Positions 27,159 through 35,190 of a stretch of 64,000 nt of DNA are shown one piece after another. Made by a program: the position numbers and the translations under genes. The notes beneath the pieces were generated by a model that was given only the letters and a program-made list of their open reading frames with translations, searched no databases and had not been told where the DNA came from. The stretch lies in assembly GCF_000422905.1 (NCBI RefSeq), contig NZ_AUGY01000009.1, positions 62,001-126,000 of the forward strand, read 5' to 3'. Numbering within the stretch: the first letter of the stretch is position 1; every line of letters begins with the position of its first letter. The DNA comes from Paenibacillus alginolyticus DSM 5050 = NBRC 15375. GTDB taxonomy: Bacteria > Bacillota > Bacilli > Paenibacillales > NBRC-103111.

Positions 27159-27989
27159 ATGGGAATCGGTACATTAGCCCATACCGTAGGACATCTTCCG
27201 TTGAAGCAATTAACAGAGAAGCTTAGCGGACGAGGCATTGACTTCGTTCAACTTGCACTCAGCAAAGCAATCAGTGATTATGACACGAGCCTCGGCAGGC
27301 TCAGCCCTGCTCTGGCCAACCACATTGGCGAGCAATTTCACCGTGCTGGCATCCAGATTGGCGTCCTTGGCTGTTATATCAACCCGATTCATCCAGATCC
27401 GCAGAAGCGGCGTCATGAAATCAATCGGTTCAAAGAGCATTTGCGTTTCGCCAGAGACTTTGGTACTTCTATCGTCGCGACGGAAACGGCTGACTTAACG
27501 ACGTACCTCGCGCAGGATTCTGAACGATATGAAGCTATTGGTTGGGATACCCTCAAACAAACAGTTGAAGAATTGGCTGAGGAAGCGGAACGTTGGGGTG
27601 TCTTTGTCGGACTCGAACCCGTATTCACTCACACATTATCTAGCTGTGATAAAATGGTTCGGCTCTTGGATGAGATTCCTACCAGTAATCTGGGGGTTGT
27701 GTTTGATCCAGTTAATCTGCTCCCGCCAACAGAAATAGATTCACAAGATGTTTTCCTTGATCAGGCCTTTGCTGCTTTTGGTGACCGGATTGTCCTCGCC
27801 CATCTTAAGGATGTTGTCATCCAGAATGGTAAGCGGAAAGAGGTGCGATCCGGCAAAGGTATTTTCCAAACGAAATCGTTTTTGGACAAGCTGCATCGGG
27901 TAAAACCAGGGATCGACATCTCATTAGAGCAGCTAACGGATGATACGATTGACGAAACCGTTCAATACGTAAGAAGCCTTTTGAATTAA
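27159..27989 (+). CDS. Sugar-phosphate isomerase/epimerase-family TIM barrel
   Basis: A 276-residue protein of the xylose-isomerase-like TIM-barrel superfamily (AP endonuclease family 2). Recognisable elements are GVLGCYINPIHPD, VGLEPVFTHTLSS, VVFDPVNLLPP, LAHLKDVV and the final DISLEQL; the Glu/Asp/His residues in these are the usual metal ligands. Its ATG follows the kduD stop with no gap, so it is translationally coupled. Members act as epimerases or isomerases on sugars and keto-sugars. Within a uronate operon it may interconvert an upstream uronate or keto-acid; the exact reaction is unknown. Confidence 0.85.
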   Translation: MGIGTLAHTVGHLPLKQLTEKLSGRGIDFVQLALSKAISDYDTSLGRLSPALANHIGEQFHRAGIQIGVLGCYINPIHPDPQKRRHEINRFKEHLRFARDFGTSIVATETADLTTYLAQDSERYEAIGWDTLKQTVEELAEEAERWGVFVGLEPVFTHTLSSCDKMVRLLDEIPTSNLGVVFDPVNLLPPTEIDSQDVFLDQAFAAFGDRIVLAHLKDVVIQNGKRKEVRSGKGIFQTKSFLDKLHRVKPGIDISLEQLTDDTIDETVQYVRSLLN

Positions 27990-27994
27990 TACAT

Positions 27995-28040
27995 AGGCCC
28001 CATTCTCTCTTTCATTAGAGGAACTGGGGCCTTCTTATTT
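27995..28040 (+). terminator. Terminator of the kdu operon
   Basis: AGGCCCCA (27995-28002) pairs with TGGGGCCT (28025-28032), followed by TCTTATTT; it is close to the convergent gene at 28051. Confidence 0.8.
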
Positions 28041-28050
28041 GAATGGACGC

Positions 28051-28524
28051 CTATTTCTTAATATCTGGAACTGTCATGACATCATAGGCGTTACCCAAAT
28101 ATGTTTGCAGCGCCTTCAACGCCGCAACCCCCACCGCAATGTCATCCTCGCCATTCCCTCCACTTACACCGACTCCGCCTATGACACTCCCGTTCACCAC
28201 AATCGGTAGCCCCCCGACGAAAATAGCAAATTTACCAGGCATCATGGCATGAATCCCAAATGCCTCACCATGGATAGTTGCTGGACCACCGGGTTGATTG
28301 AACAAATGTGTAGAGCGCCTGTGACCGCTAGCTGTAAACGCCTTAGCTATGGCGATTTCCGGGCTCGTATTGCGAGCGCCATTCATTCTTTCTAACGCAA
28401 TGAGATATCCGCCATCGTCTACGATACATATGGTTTCGGCTGCATTCGCTTCTACTGCCGCTTGTATGCCTGCAGCGATCATAACTCTCGCTTCCTCTAA
28501 TTCAAGCTTAAATACTGATTTCAT
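28051..28524 (-). CDS. GlcG/HbpS-family (DUF336) protein
   Basis: A 157-residue protein of the GlcG/HbpS family. Features are IVDDGGYLIALERMNGA, IAIAKAFTAS and FAIFVGGLPIVVNGSVIGGVGVSGG near the end. Family members bind haem or cobalamin-related cofactors or occur in diol and glycolate gene clusters; the role here is unknown. It has no signal peptide (the HbpS secreted form has one). It is transcribed towards the kdu operon with only a short gap, on its own. Confidence 0.88.
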   Translation of the reverse strand: MKSVFKLELEEARVMIAAGIQAAVEANAAETICIVDDGGYLIALERMNGARNTSPEIAIAKAFTASGHRRSTHLFNQPGGPATIHGEAFGIHAMMPGKFAIFVGGLPIVVNGSVIGGVGVSGGNGEDDIAVGVAALKALQTYLGNAYDVMTVPDIKK

Positions 28525-28815
28525 AAGTCAATTCCCCCCTGCTTGTCGACCATTATGATGTGAGCAACGAACGCCTCTTCCATTCATATGGGGACGTAAA
28601 GGGTTTAAGTCATAGTCGTCACTTGAAAAAAGATATTGAATTTCGGGGAAGGAAATTGTAAGATTACAGAAAATTATTCGATGTGTGACTGGCGTAAACA
28701 TGGATAACCCTGAGGGAGCACATTGCAAACAGCCGTACGCCTGGGCAAAGTATTTGATCCTTGATCAAGTGCTTTTTTGTTCTTTTATGACAATTGAAAG
28801 GTTAGGTGGTTGTTA

Positions 28816-29408
28816 ATGAAAATGGCATTCGTCTTATTCGATGGGATGACCGCATTAGACTTTGCCGGCTTCTATGAAGCTATTACATGGATAGGGATTT
28901 TGGGAGCTAAAGAGAACGTCTCTTGGGATTTCTGCTCCAATAAGGACGAAATTACCGACGACCGAGGCTTAACCGTTAAAGTAACACATGTTTATCCTGA
29001 TCTATCGGGTTATGATCTCCTGTTTGTACCTGGCGGATTTTCAACGAGAAGCCTTAGATTCGACACTGCCTTCATCGCTTGGCTCCAAACTGCCGGTAAT
29101 GTGACTTACAAGGTTTCCGTGTGTACAGGTGCGTTGTTACTGGGTGCAGCCGGATTTCTACATAAAAAAAAGCAACCACAAATCCGTCCGCCTATGATTT
29201 ATTGACGCCATACTGTTCCGAAGTCATGAAAGAACGAATCGTCAGAGACGGAAATCTCTTTACCGGTGGCGGCGTTTCGGCCTCCATTGACTTAGGATTA
29301 TTCGTGATTGAATCGCTTACTGATTCTCATTTCGTACAGCAAGTTCAACAAAAGATGGATTACCCTTACTATCAAGCGGGACAGTTGTTTAAAGTGAATT
29401 TGGATTGA
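28816..29408 (-). other. Strand note: see the + strand pseudogene at the same coordinates
   Basis: No minus-strand gene is seen here. The region is occupied by the plus-strand DJ-1/PfpI-like pseudogene listed next. Confidence 0.3.
28816..29408 (+). pseudogene. DJ-1/PfpI-family protein, frameshifted
   Basis: Two frames together give one DJ-1/PfpI-like protein of about 197 residues. The first starts MKMAFVLFDGMTALDF and contains the nucleophile elbow VCTGALLLGAAGFL (Cys); the second contains the VRDGNLFTGGGVSASIDLG ending of the family. The break is a run of eight As at 29164-29171. With nine As the sequence would read on as HKKKATTNPSAYDLLTPYCS. The ATG at 28816 has AGGTGG 6 bases upstream. 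It may be a homopolymer sequencing error or a phase-variable/decayed gene. Confidence 0.8.
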
Positions 29409-29479
29409 TTAACCTTCCCAATAAGGATAAACGACTTACACTTGTTTTGGGCGAGAGAGTGTGTTTGGGTGGTGGGTGT

Positions 29480-29510
29480 GAGTGAGTGAGTGAGTGAGTG
29501 AGTGAGTGAG
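29480..29510. repeat. GAGT tetranucleotide microsatellite
   Basis: Nearly eight tandem copies of GAGT in a GT-rich stretch after the DJ-1-like pseudogene. The gap 29409-30023 holds this repeat, the palindromes at 29585-29777, a triple CTGTATC heptamer at 29873-29893 and a terminator, but no gene. Confidence 0.85.
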
Positions 29511-29584
29511 TTTGAGTGAACGTGTATGTCTGTAGCCAAGACGTATATGTTCAAATATTTATTTGCTTACTCGCTCACCCATGT

Positions 29585-29777
29585 AATGTTGTTGCATTTT
29601 ATACAACATTACGCTAGCGAATCCGCGTTTTCCTCGCGATTGTTGCATAAAATATAACTATTCCAGCCGAAAGTAGCATTTTAGCAGGAAATTAGGCTAA
29701 ATTGTTGCACAAAATACAACATCTTCACCTTTGCCCAGCCAAAATGATAGAAATTGTTGTACGCCGTACAACAATTT
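29585..29777. repeat. Array of four related palindromic repeats (TTGTTGYA...TACAACA)
   Basis: Four elements lie 50-61 bases apart: 29585-29610 (AATGTTGT/ACAACATT arms), about 29640-29658 (TGTTGCATAAAATATAAC), 29701-29722 (ATTGTTGCAC, then AAAATACAACAT) and 29751-29777, a perfect palindrome with 13-base arms (AAATTGTTGTACG/CGTACAACAATTT). A related copy occurs at 56836. The spacers are not alike and there are no cas genes, so this is not a CRISPR array; it looks like a dispersed intergenic element. Confidence 0.7.
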
Positions 29778-29979
29778 CCTCCCTTATTGCCCAAATCAAC
29801 TATAAATCTGAAAACCATAAACTAGAAGACCAAATTACCAAGCAAACACAATCATTTCCCAACTATTTATGCCTGTATCCTGTATCCTGTATCCACACTC
29901 TCACTCGAGCCGAGTCCGTATCTCCCCCTCCCGAGCAATGGGTAAGCTCCACTCCCGCTTGACCCGAAGCAATTAAATA

Positions 29980-30015
29980 AGCCTACCCAGCACACATAAA
30001 GTGTCTGGATAGGCT
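29980..30015 (-). terminator. Terminator of the small basic protein gene
   Basis: AGCCTACCCAGCACAC and GTGTCTGGATAGGCT form a long imperfect stem with a short ATAAA loop, 9 bases past the stop of the gene at 30024-30245. Confidence 0.65.
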
Positions 30016-30023
30016 CATCTGTG

Positions 30024-30245
30024 TTATTTTTTAGGTTGTTCACGGTTAACACGAACGGGTCTCTCGACCCAATTCTCACGATTCATACGTTGAACCTGAT
30101 TAATCGGATTCTTAAGATCGATAATCTCGACAGTTTTACCTTCCGCTTGCAGTGTGGCCGCTAGCTTTTCCTTATAACCTGTTCCAGCCGCTGGTCCGCC
30201 ACCCCCGTTGCGTTTACCCTTGTTCCAAACTCTGCCTTTACTCAT
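30024..30245 (-). CDS. Small basic hypothetical protein
   Basis: A 73-residue protein rich in Lys, Arg, Asn and Gly at the N-terminus (MSKGRVWNKGKRNGGGGPAA), followed by a folded-looking segment (KLAATLQAEGKTVEIIDLKN) and a basic tail. There is no membrane segment or signal. The basic, glycine-rich start could bind nucleic acid. The ATG at 30245 was chosen because a GGAGTGG lies shortly upstream. It has its own terminator. I do not recognise the family. Confidence 0.6.
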   Translation of the reverse strand: MSKGRVWNKGKRNGGGGPAAGTGYKEKLAATLQAEGKTVEIIDLKNPINQVQRMNRENWVERPVRVNREQPKK

Positions 30246-30357
30246 TTCACCACTCCATTTTTGTTTTAAGTGTAAAGGCACGAGGAAAAAAACGCAAATT
30301 TTTACTTCAAAACCTTATCTACTTTTTGTCAAAAAGGGGGACCTGCTCCAAAACCAA

Positions 30358-30849
30358 TCACTTCACGGGCCCCATATTTCCTTTGGTCACCTTAACGGAA
30401 ACATGAATGTCAGCCTTTGACAGCGCTTCTCCCCAATGATCCTCCACTTTCTTGTATTGACTATATTCGTGGACGCGTGCATACAGACCAAGCCCGATCG
30501 GATCGATTTGATGCTTCTGTGTGTTTTTGATTAGGTTCTCGAACTGCTTTTTCATATGTTCAGAAATCATTTTTTCTAACTCTTTTCCATTCTTTCGTAC
30601 ATCAAAAGGGAATAAACGTTCAGTAAGACCGGCTGGCATTTTAATGTTGATATCGAACCGAAACTTGTTCTGCTTATACGAGGTTTTTATTTTTGTTTTC
30701 ATTCCTTGAACCGATATACTTAAATGGTCTGTTTGGAATGGACCGCTCTTCTTTTCACCAGGAATCAGAAGTGTAACGCTTACAGATTTCTTGGTGTTTT
30801 TATTCAATATTTGAAGTAAACAGGTTTCATCGAGCTTATGTCCATACGG
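30358..30849 (-). pseudogene. Spore germination protein GerXC, C-terminal remnant
   Basis: The open frame matches only the C-terminal third of Ger(x)C lipoproteins, the membrane-anchored C subunits of nutrient germinant receptors. Recognisable are LLQILNKNTKKSVS, GMKTKIKTSYKQNKFRFDI and the ending IDPIGLGLYARV...HWGEALSKADIHVSVKV. The frame is blocked upstream by a stop at 30850-30852, so the signal peptide and the first ~230 residues of the family's ~380 are missing. No gerXA/XB genes are nearby. It is most likely a decay remnant left next to the LLM gene. Confidence 0.75.
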
Positions 30850-30867
30850 TCAAACTTTACGCTAACA

Positions 30868-31875
30868 TTACCCTTGCAGCTCAAACGCCTTGGCTAACAA
30901 ACGATAAGAATGAATGCGCGCATCCACTTCATGAATCGGCGAAACGACCATAAACTCGTCAGCTTTATACGCTTCGTTCAGTTTGAGAATCTCCGCTTTT
31001 ACTTGCTGAGGCGTACCCACAATACGCTTGTGCTGGCGACCACGTATTAGGGCCAAATCCGATTCTGTATACGGATAATTCATAGCCGTTTCAACGGAAG
31101 GGAATGAGGGCAACAGCGCGCCGCGGCCAAGGGAGAGGAAGAATAAATCCGTACTCGTTGCCAATCGGTTCGCCTCTTCTTCCGTATCGGCGCAAACGAC
31201 TAAAACCGCTGCAAGCGAATGTGGCTTATCATTCAAAATAGACGGTTTGAATTCCTCGCGGTAAATCTGCAGCGCTTGTTCACAATCGGCATTGCCAAAA
31301 AACTGAGCAAAACCAAATGCAGCCCCTTGTTTAGCGGCAATACTGGCACTGTCGTAGGAAGAACCGAGCAGCCAAATTTCCGGTGCTGTCGGAATAATTG
31401 GAGATGCATGCAGCGCAGCAAAGCGATGGTTCGCAGGCAGCGAATCATATAAATACCCCGTCAAGTCAGCAACTTGCTGCGGATATTGATCTACGCTCGT
31501 GTATTTCCCCTCTTGCAGCGCTCGCGTCGAGATGGGCATGCCGCCTGGTGCACGTCCAAGACCAACGTCAATCCTTCCCGGATGCAGCGCCTCCAACAAA
31601 CGGAAATTTTCAGCTACTTTGTATGCACTGTAATGCGGCATCATAATACCGCCTGACCCTAAGCGGATCCGATTCGTTTTTGCAGCTAAATGTGCGATAA
31701 GTACTTCTGGGCTTGAATGAGCAAGCGCCTCAGAAGCATGATGCTCCGACACCCAGTAACGTGTATAACCAAGTTTATCAGCCTCTTGCGCCAGCTCGGT
31801 CGTTTCAACCAGTGTTTGCGCGGCGTTGCGACCTTCTCCTATTTGTGATTGGTCCAAAATCCCCAATTTTAACAT
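30868..31875 (-). CDS. LLM-class flavin-dependent oxidoreductase (luciferase-like)
   Basis: A 335-residue bacterial-luciferase-like monooxygenase of the MsnO8 group. KLGILDQSQIGEGR, YWVSEHHASEALAHSSPEVL, RLGSGGIMMPHYSAYKVAENF and IDVGLGRAPGG are the conserved barrel segments. It uses reduced flavin; the natural substrate is not known for most members. There is no signal peptide. It appears monocistronic and is followed closely by the GerXC remnant. TGATCGAGCATG precedes the start with an AAGGAGGTGATC ribosome site upstream. Confidence 0.92.
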   Translation of the reverse strand: MLKLGILDQSQIGEGRNAAQTLVETTELAQEADKLGYTRYWVSEHHASEALAHSSPEVLIAHLAAKTNRIRLGSGGIMMPHYSAYKVAENFRLLEALHPGRIDVGLGRAPGGMPISTRALQEGKYTSVDQYPQQVADLTGYLYDSLPANHRFAALHASPIIPTAPEIWLLGSSYDSASIAAKQGAAFGFAQFFGNADCEQALQIYREEFKPSILNDKPHSLAAVLVVCADTEEEANRLATSTDLFFLSLGRGALLPSFPSVETAMNYPYTESDLALIRGRQHKRIVGTPQQVKAEILKLNEAYKADEFMVVSPIHEVDARIHSYRLLAKAFELQG

Positions 31876-31923
31876 GCTCGATCACCTCCTTTTAACTGTA
31901 ACATATTTATGCACAGAATAGCA

Positions 31924-31953
31924 AAGACAGTCGTGATTACTCCCGACTGTCTT
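31924..31953 (-). terminator. Terminator of the beta-fructoside operon
   Basis: AAGACAGTCG/CGACTGTCTT, a perfect 10-bp stem with a 10-base loop, lies between the GH32 gene end (32025) and the LLM gene start (31875); on the minus strand TTTG follows. Confidence 0.75.
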
Positions 31954-32024
31954 CAAATTTATTGAACAAGACAAGCCTGCTCGAAAGGATGCTCACCATT
32001 CCATTCAGAATGACAGGCTACCTT

Positions 32025-33419
32025 CTAACATGATGATTTCATATGCCAAGCATCTAAAGATTTTAAATACATATTTCCGTCATTCGCATAAATGCGTACA
32101 TGCTCGCTATCGTGACGTGTCGGATATACACGTGCAGACATGGCAATCTCATTCTGAATAAATACCTCGATCGTTGAATGATCGATAAACACGCGTAGCA
32201 ATAGATCATCGCCATTGACCTGAGACAAGTCCGCAGTCACTTCATGCCGGTGTACATCTAGGTCCTTGCTTGATCTCGAACGGTCCAACACGACCTTTAG
32301 ACTTTTGAAGTCGATTTCAAGCAAAGTTTCTTCCTCGCTACCCGGTGAACCGAATAATGACATACCGAAGATCCCACTGCTTTGCTGTCGATCAATAATA
32401 ACGGAGAGCTCCAACGCTTTGCCTTTTATCCCTTTTACCATGTCGCCTTCAATCCATCCAGAACCAAGTGACCAATGCTCACCATGCAAAGATTGAAGTT
32501 CTGGGATAGGCTCAATATGAAGTCGTTGGGTTTCCTCATTCAAAGACAACAATCGAGGGACATTATGAGCTCCCGACCAGCCACTTATCTCCTTACTGCT
32601 TCCTCTTGCACTGTCCGGCATCCAACTGAACAAGATTCTTCTACCGTTTTCGTCTTTACAAGTAGTCGCAGCATAGAATCCCTCTCGACCGCCATAGTCC
32701 AAAATGCCTGTATACTCCTCTATAAAACGGTACTCCTTTGTTAAGACCCCAATTTTGTATCTTACCCTATTATCTTCTTCATCCGGAGAATAAGTAAGAA
32801 CCCATTTACTGCCTAGTTGGAATAGATTAGGACACTCCCAGACTCTCTCCGGTCCATCAGCCGTAATGCCCAAGAATTCCCATGACAGCAAGTCGTTCGA
32901 ACGGTAAAGAACCGCGCATCCTCTGTTGTTATGAGTTCCTCCGCAGACCATGAACCATGATCCGTCCATTTCCCAGACGTAAGGATCCCGCCATTCCTCG
33001 ATAACCATGTCCCCATGAATTTCCGACTTCAGAATCGGATTAGCCGGTGATTTCTCCCAATGAATGAGATCATCGCTGCCGAAAGCCAACCATTGCTGAG
33101 CACCAGTTTTGGAATTCCGCTCTCCCCCACCAATGCTGGTATAAAGGATCGCAGGTTTACCTCCAGCCATAACGGTACATCCTGAAAAGCAATGCTCCTC
33201 TCCCTGTTCAAGAGAGGGGTATAGCGCAAGCGGCAAATGCTCCCAATGCACGAGATCTTTACTCTTCGAATGACCCCAGTGAATAGTCCCCCATTCATCT
33301 CCAAACGGGTTGTGCTGGTAAAAAACATGATACTCCCCATTTACGTGAATAGGCCCATTCGGATCATTGATCCATCCACTTTTCGCTGTAAAATGATACG
33401 TAGGTTTATTTGTATTCAT
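32025..33419 (-). CDS. Glycoside hydrolase family 32 beta-fructosidase (sucrose hydrolase)
   Basis: A 464-residue GH32 enzyme. All three catalytic signatures are present: WINDPNGPI (nucleophile Asp), EWRDPYVWE (transition-state Asp) and WECPNLF (acid/base Glu). A C-terminal beta-sandwich ends with HSTIEVFIQ, typical of the family. With no signal peptide it should act in the cytoplasm on sucrose or fructo-oligosaccharides brought in by the linked ABC importer. Since no PTS component is present, free rather than phosphorylated sugar is likely. Its ATG follows the permease stop by one base. Confidence 0.93.
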   Translation of the reverse strand: MNTNKPTYHFTAKSGWINDPNGPIHVNGEYHVFYQHNPFGDEWGTIHWGHSKSKDLVHWEHLPLALYPSLEQGEEHCFSGCTVMAGGKPAILYTSIGGGERNSKTGAQQWLAFGSDDLIHWEKSPANPILKSEIHGDMVIEEWRDPYVWEMDGSWFMVCGGTHNNRGCAVLYRSNDLLSWEFLGITADGPERVWECPNLFQLGSKWVLTYSPDEEDNRVRYKIGVLTKEYRFIEEYTGILDYGGREGFYAATTCKDENGRRILFSWMPDSARGSSKEISGWSGAHNVPRLLSLNEETQRLHIEPIPELQSLHGEHWSLGSGWIEGDMVKGIKGKALELSVIIDRQQSSGIFGMSLFGSPGSEEETLLEIDFKSLKVVLDRSRSSKDLDVHRHEVTADLSQVNGDDLLLRVFIDHSTIEVFIQNEIAMSARVYPTRHDSEHVRIYANDGNMYLKSLDAWHMKSSC

Positions 33420-33420
33420 A

Positions 33421-34245
33421 TCAGGATTTCACTGCTCCTCGAATGACGCCGCTAATAATCCAACGCTGCGCAATTAAATAGACGACAATCATCGGAAGTA
33501 AGGCCATGAGATACGAAGCGAAGGCATAGTTATAATTGACACTGAATTTGGACTGGAACACATATTGAACCAGCGGCAGCGTGGCCATGGACGGTTTGCT
33601 AAGGATAATAAGCGGCAGCAAAAAGTCGTTCCAGGCCCAAATACAAGTCAAGATGGCTACCGTCGAATTGATTGGGCTAAGGAGTGGAAAGATGACTTTC
33701 CAAAACGTGCCCCAAACACTGGCGCCGTCCATCACAGCTGCTTCTTCCAACTCAATTGGGAGACTTTTTAAATAACCAACATACAAAAACATATTAAATG
33801 AGATCCCGTAAACGACATACAAAATGATAAGACCATATTGATTATTCAAGTGTAGATTTGACATTTCTTTAACAATTGGCAGCATAATAATGGGAAAAGG
33901 AACAAACAATGCACTTATGAAATAGTAGTACAGAATTTTGAAAAACCGCTTTTCCATATTACGAGACACCGCATAGGCCACTAATGAATTCGTTAGAAGA
34001 GTAAATACTACTGCACCTACTGTCACTATAGCACTGTTCGTAAAAGCATGTGAGAAGTTGGTCATCTTGTAAGCTTCTGTGAAGTTACTCCAATGCCACA
34101 CTGTAGGCCAAGCCAATACGGAAGAGGCCATTTGCTGCGGGCTTTTTACGGCGATCATTATGGTCATATAAAGTGGAAATATGACAATAAGCGAGCCCAA
34201 TGCAATTAAGAAAGTGACAGTCCAATTTGTACGGTTTTCACTCAT
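33421..34245 (-). CDS. Carbohydrate ABC transporter permease, MalG type
   Basis: A 274-residue permease with six predicted membrane helices. The EAA loop EEAAVMDGASVWGTFWKVIFP, close to the C-terminal third, is the site that contacts the ATPase. The ATG at 34245 overlaps the upstream permease stop (ATGA), so the two are coupled. A longer in-frame extension upstream lies inside the previous gene and is not coding. It is the third gene of the beta-fructoside operon. No ATPase gene is present; such importers often share an MsmX-like ATPase. Confidence 0.93.
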   Translation of the reverse strand: MSENRTNWTVTFLIALGSLIVIFPLYMTIMIAVKSPQQMASSVLAWPTVWHWSNFTEAYKMTNFSHAFTNSAIVTVGAVVFTLLTNSLVAYAVSRNMEKRFFKILYYYFISALFVPFPIIMLPIVKEMSNLHLNNQYGLIILYVVYGISFNMFLYVGYLKSLPIELEEAAVMDGASVWGTFWKVIFPLLSPINSTVAILTCIWAWNDFLLPLIILSKPSMATLPLVQYVFQSKFSVNYNYAFASYLMALLPMIVVYLIAQRWIISGVIRGAVKS

Positions 34246-35111
34246 TGTAAGCTCATCTCCCTTCTTTGCAGGATCTTGAGCTGGATGATTGAAATGACCA
34301 CAATAACGATAAAATAGAGGACGGCATTCGCCGACTGATAAGCAAAGGAACCGCCTTGAAATCCATCTGTGAAAATTAAGTAAGAGATCGACATCGTTGC
34401 CTTCGCGGGACCACCTTGGGTGAGCGCTACGATTTGATCGAAAGCCTGCAGAAAACTTTTCATGGCCAACACCATATTGATGGTGAAAAAGGGAGCAATC
34501 ATCGGAAACGTAATATGCCAGAACTCTTTCCATTTTCCCGCACCGTCTAAACTCGACGCCTCGTATAGATCTGCAGGAATGGTCTGCAGTCCCGCCAAAT
34601 ACAAAATAATGTTAAAAGCAGTCGCTTGCCAAACTGTGACAATGACAATCCCTACCCAAGCCCATTCCTGTCGACCTAAAATATTAAATGCCATGCTGCT
34701 CATGCCAATTTTGGTGAACATATCCGGCAATATATTGGAAAAAAAATAATTGAAAATAAAACCAACAATTAGAATACTTAGGATATTAGGAAGAAAATAA
34801 ACCGCTCGAAATGTATTTTTCAGCTTGATGCGAGAATTTAGTCCCATAGCCACCGAAAGGCTGATAATGTTCACGATAATCGTTGTTAGTATAGCAAACT
34901 TAAAGGTAAACCAATATGCGTGATAAACGTTGCTATCTTTAAATACATTCACGTAATTTTTAAATCCCACCAAATGATAGGTTTGCGATAAACCGTTCCA
35001 GTTAGTGAAACTATAAAATACCCCCATAAGAACAGGAAACGTATGAAAGGTAAAGAAAAGAATGACGGCCGGAATGACCATCAAATAAAACGTACTCCTA
35101 TTTTTTCGCAT
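34242..35111 (-). CDS. Carbohydrate ABC transporter permease, MalF type
   Basis: A 289-residue permease with six membrane helices and an EAA-type loop (LYEASSLDGAGKWKEFWHITFP). It pairs with the MalG-type permease, whose start overlaps its stop by four bases. It is preceded by the binding-protein gene and a hairpin at 35137-35175. The first helix region FYLMVIPAVILFFTFHTFP and FTNWNGLS are typical of the group. Confidence 0.93.
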   Translation of the reverse strand: MRKNRSTFYLMVIPAVILFFTFHTFPVLMGVFYSFTNWNGLSQTYHLVGFKNYVNVFKDSNVYHAYWFTFKFAILTTIIVNIISLSVAMGLNSRIKLKNTFRAVYFLPNILSILIVGFIFNYFFSNILPDMFTKIGMSSMAFNILGRQEWAWVGIVIVTVWQATAFNIILYLAGLQTIPADLYEASSLDGAGKWKEFWHITFPMIAPFFTINMVLAMKSFLQAFDQIVALTQGGPAKATMSISYLIFTDGFQGGSFAYQSANAVLYFIVIVVISIIQLKILQRREMSLQ

Positions 35112-35136
35112 GTAAAAGCTCCTTTGTAAAGAAAAA

Positions 35137-35175
35137 GGGATGAAACGAAAAGAGCAATGCCCTCAATTTCATCCC
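35137..35175 (-). promoter_or_regulatory. Intercistronic hairpin between binding-protein and permease genes
   Basis: GGGATGAAA (35137-35145) pairs with TTTCATCCC (35167-35175). It is not followed by a T-run, so partial termination or mRNA protection of the binding-protein part is more likely than full termination. Hairpins in the same slot occur at 493 and 44179. Confidence 0.5.
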
Positions 35176-35190
35176 CGTCACTTTAGCTTA

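Noticed and set aside
29585..29777. CRISPR array
   Set aside because: Repeats are imperfect, spacer lengths vary, spacers are not distinct units and no cas genes are present.
34246..34533. Long N-terminal extension of the MalG-type permease
   Set aside because: It overlaps the preceding permease in another frame; the ATGA-coupled ATG at 34245 is the family start.
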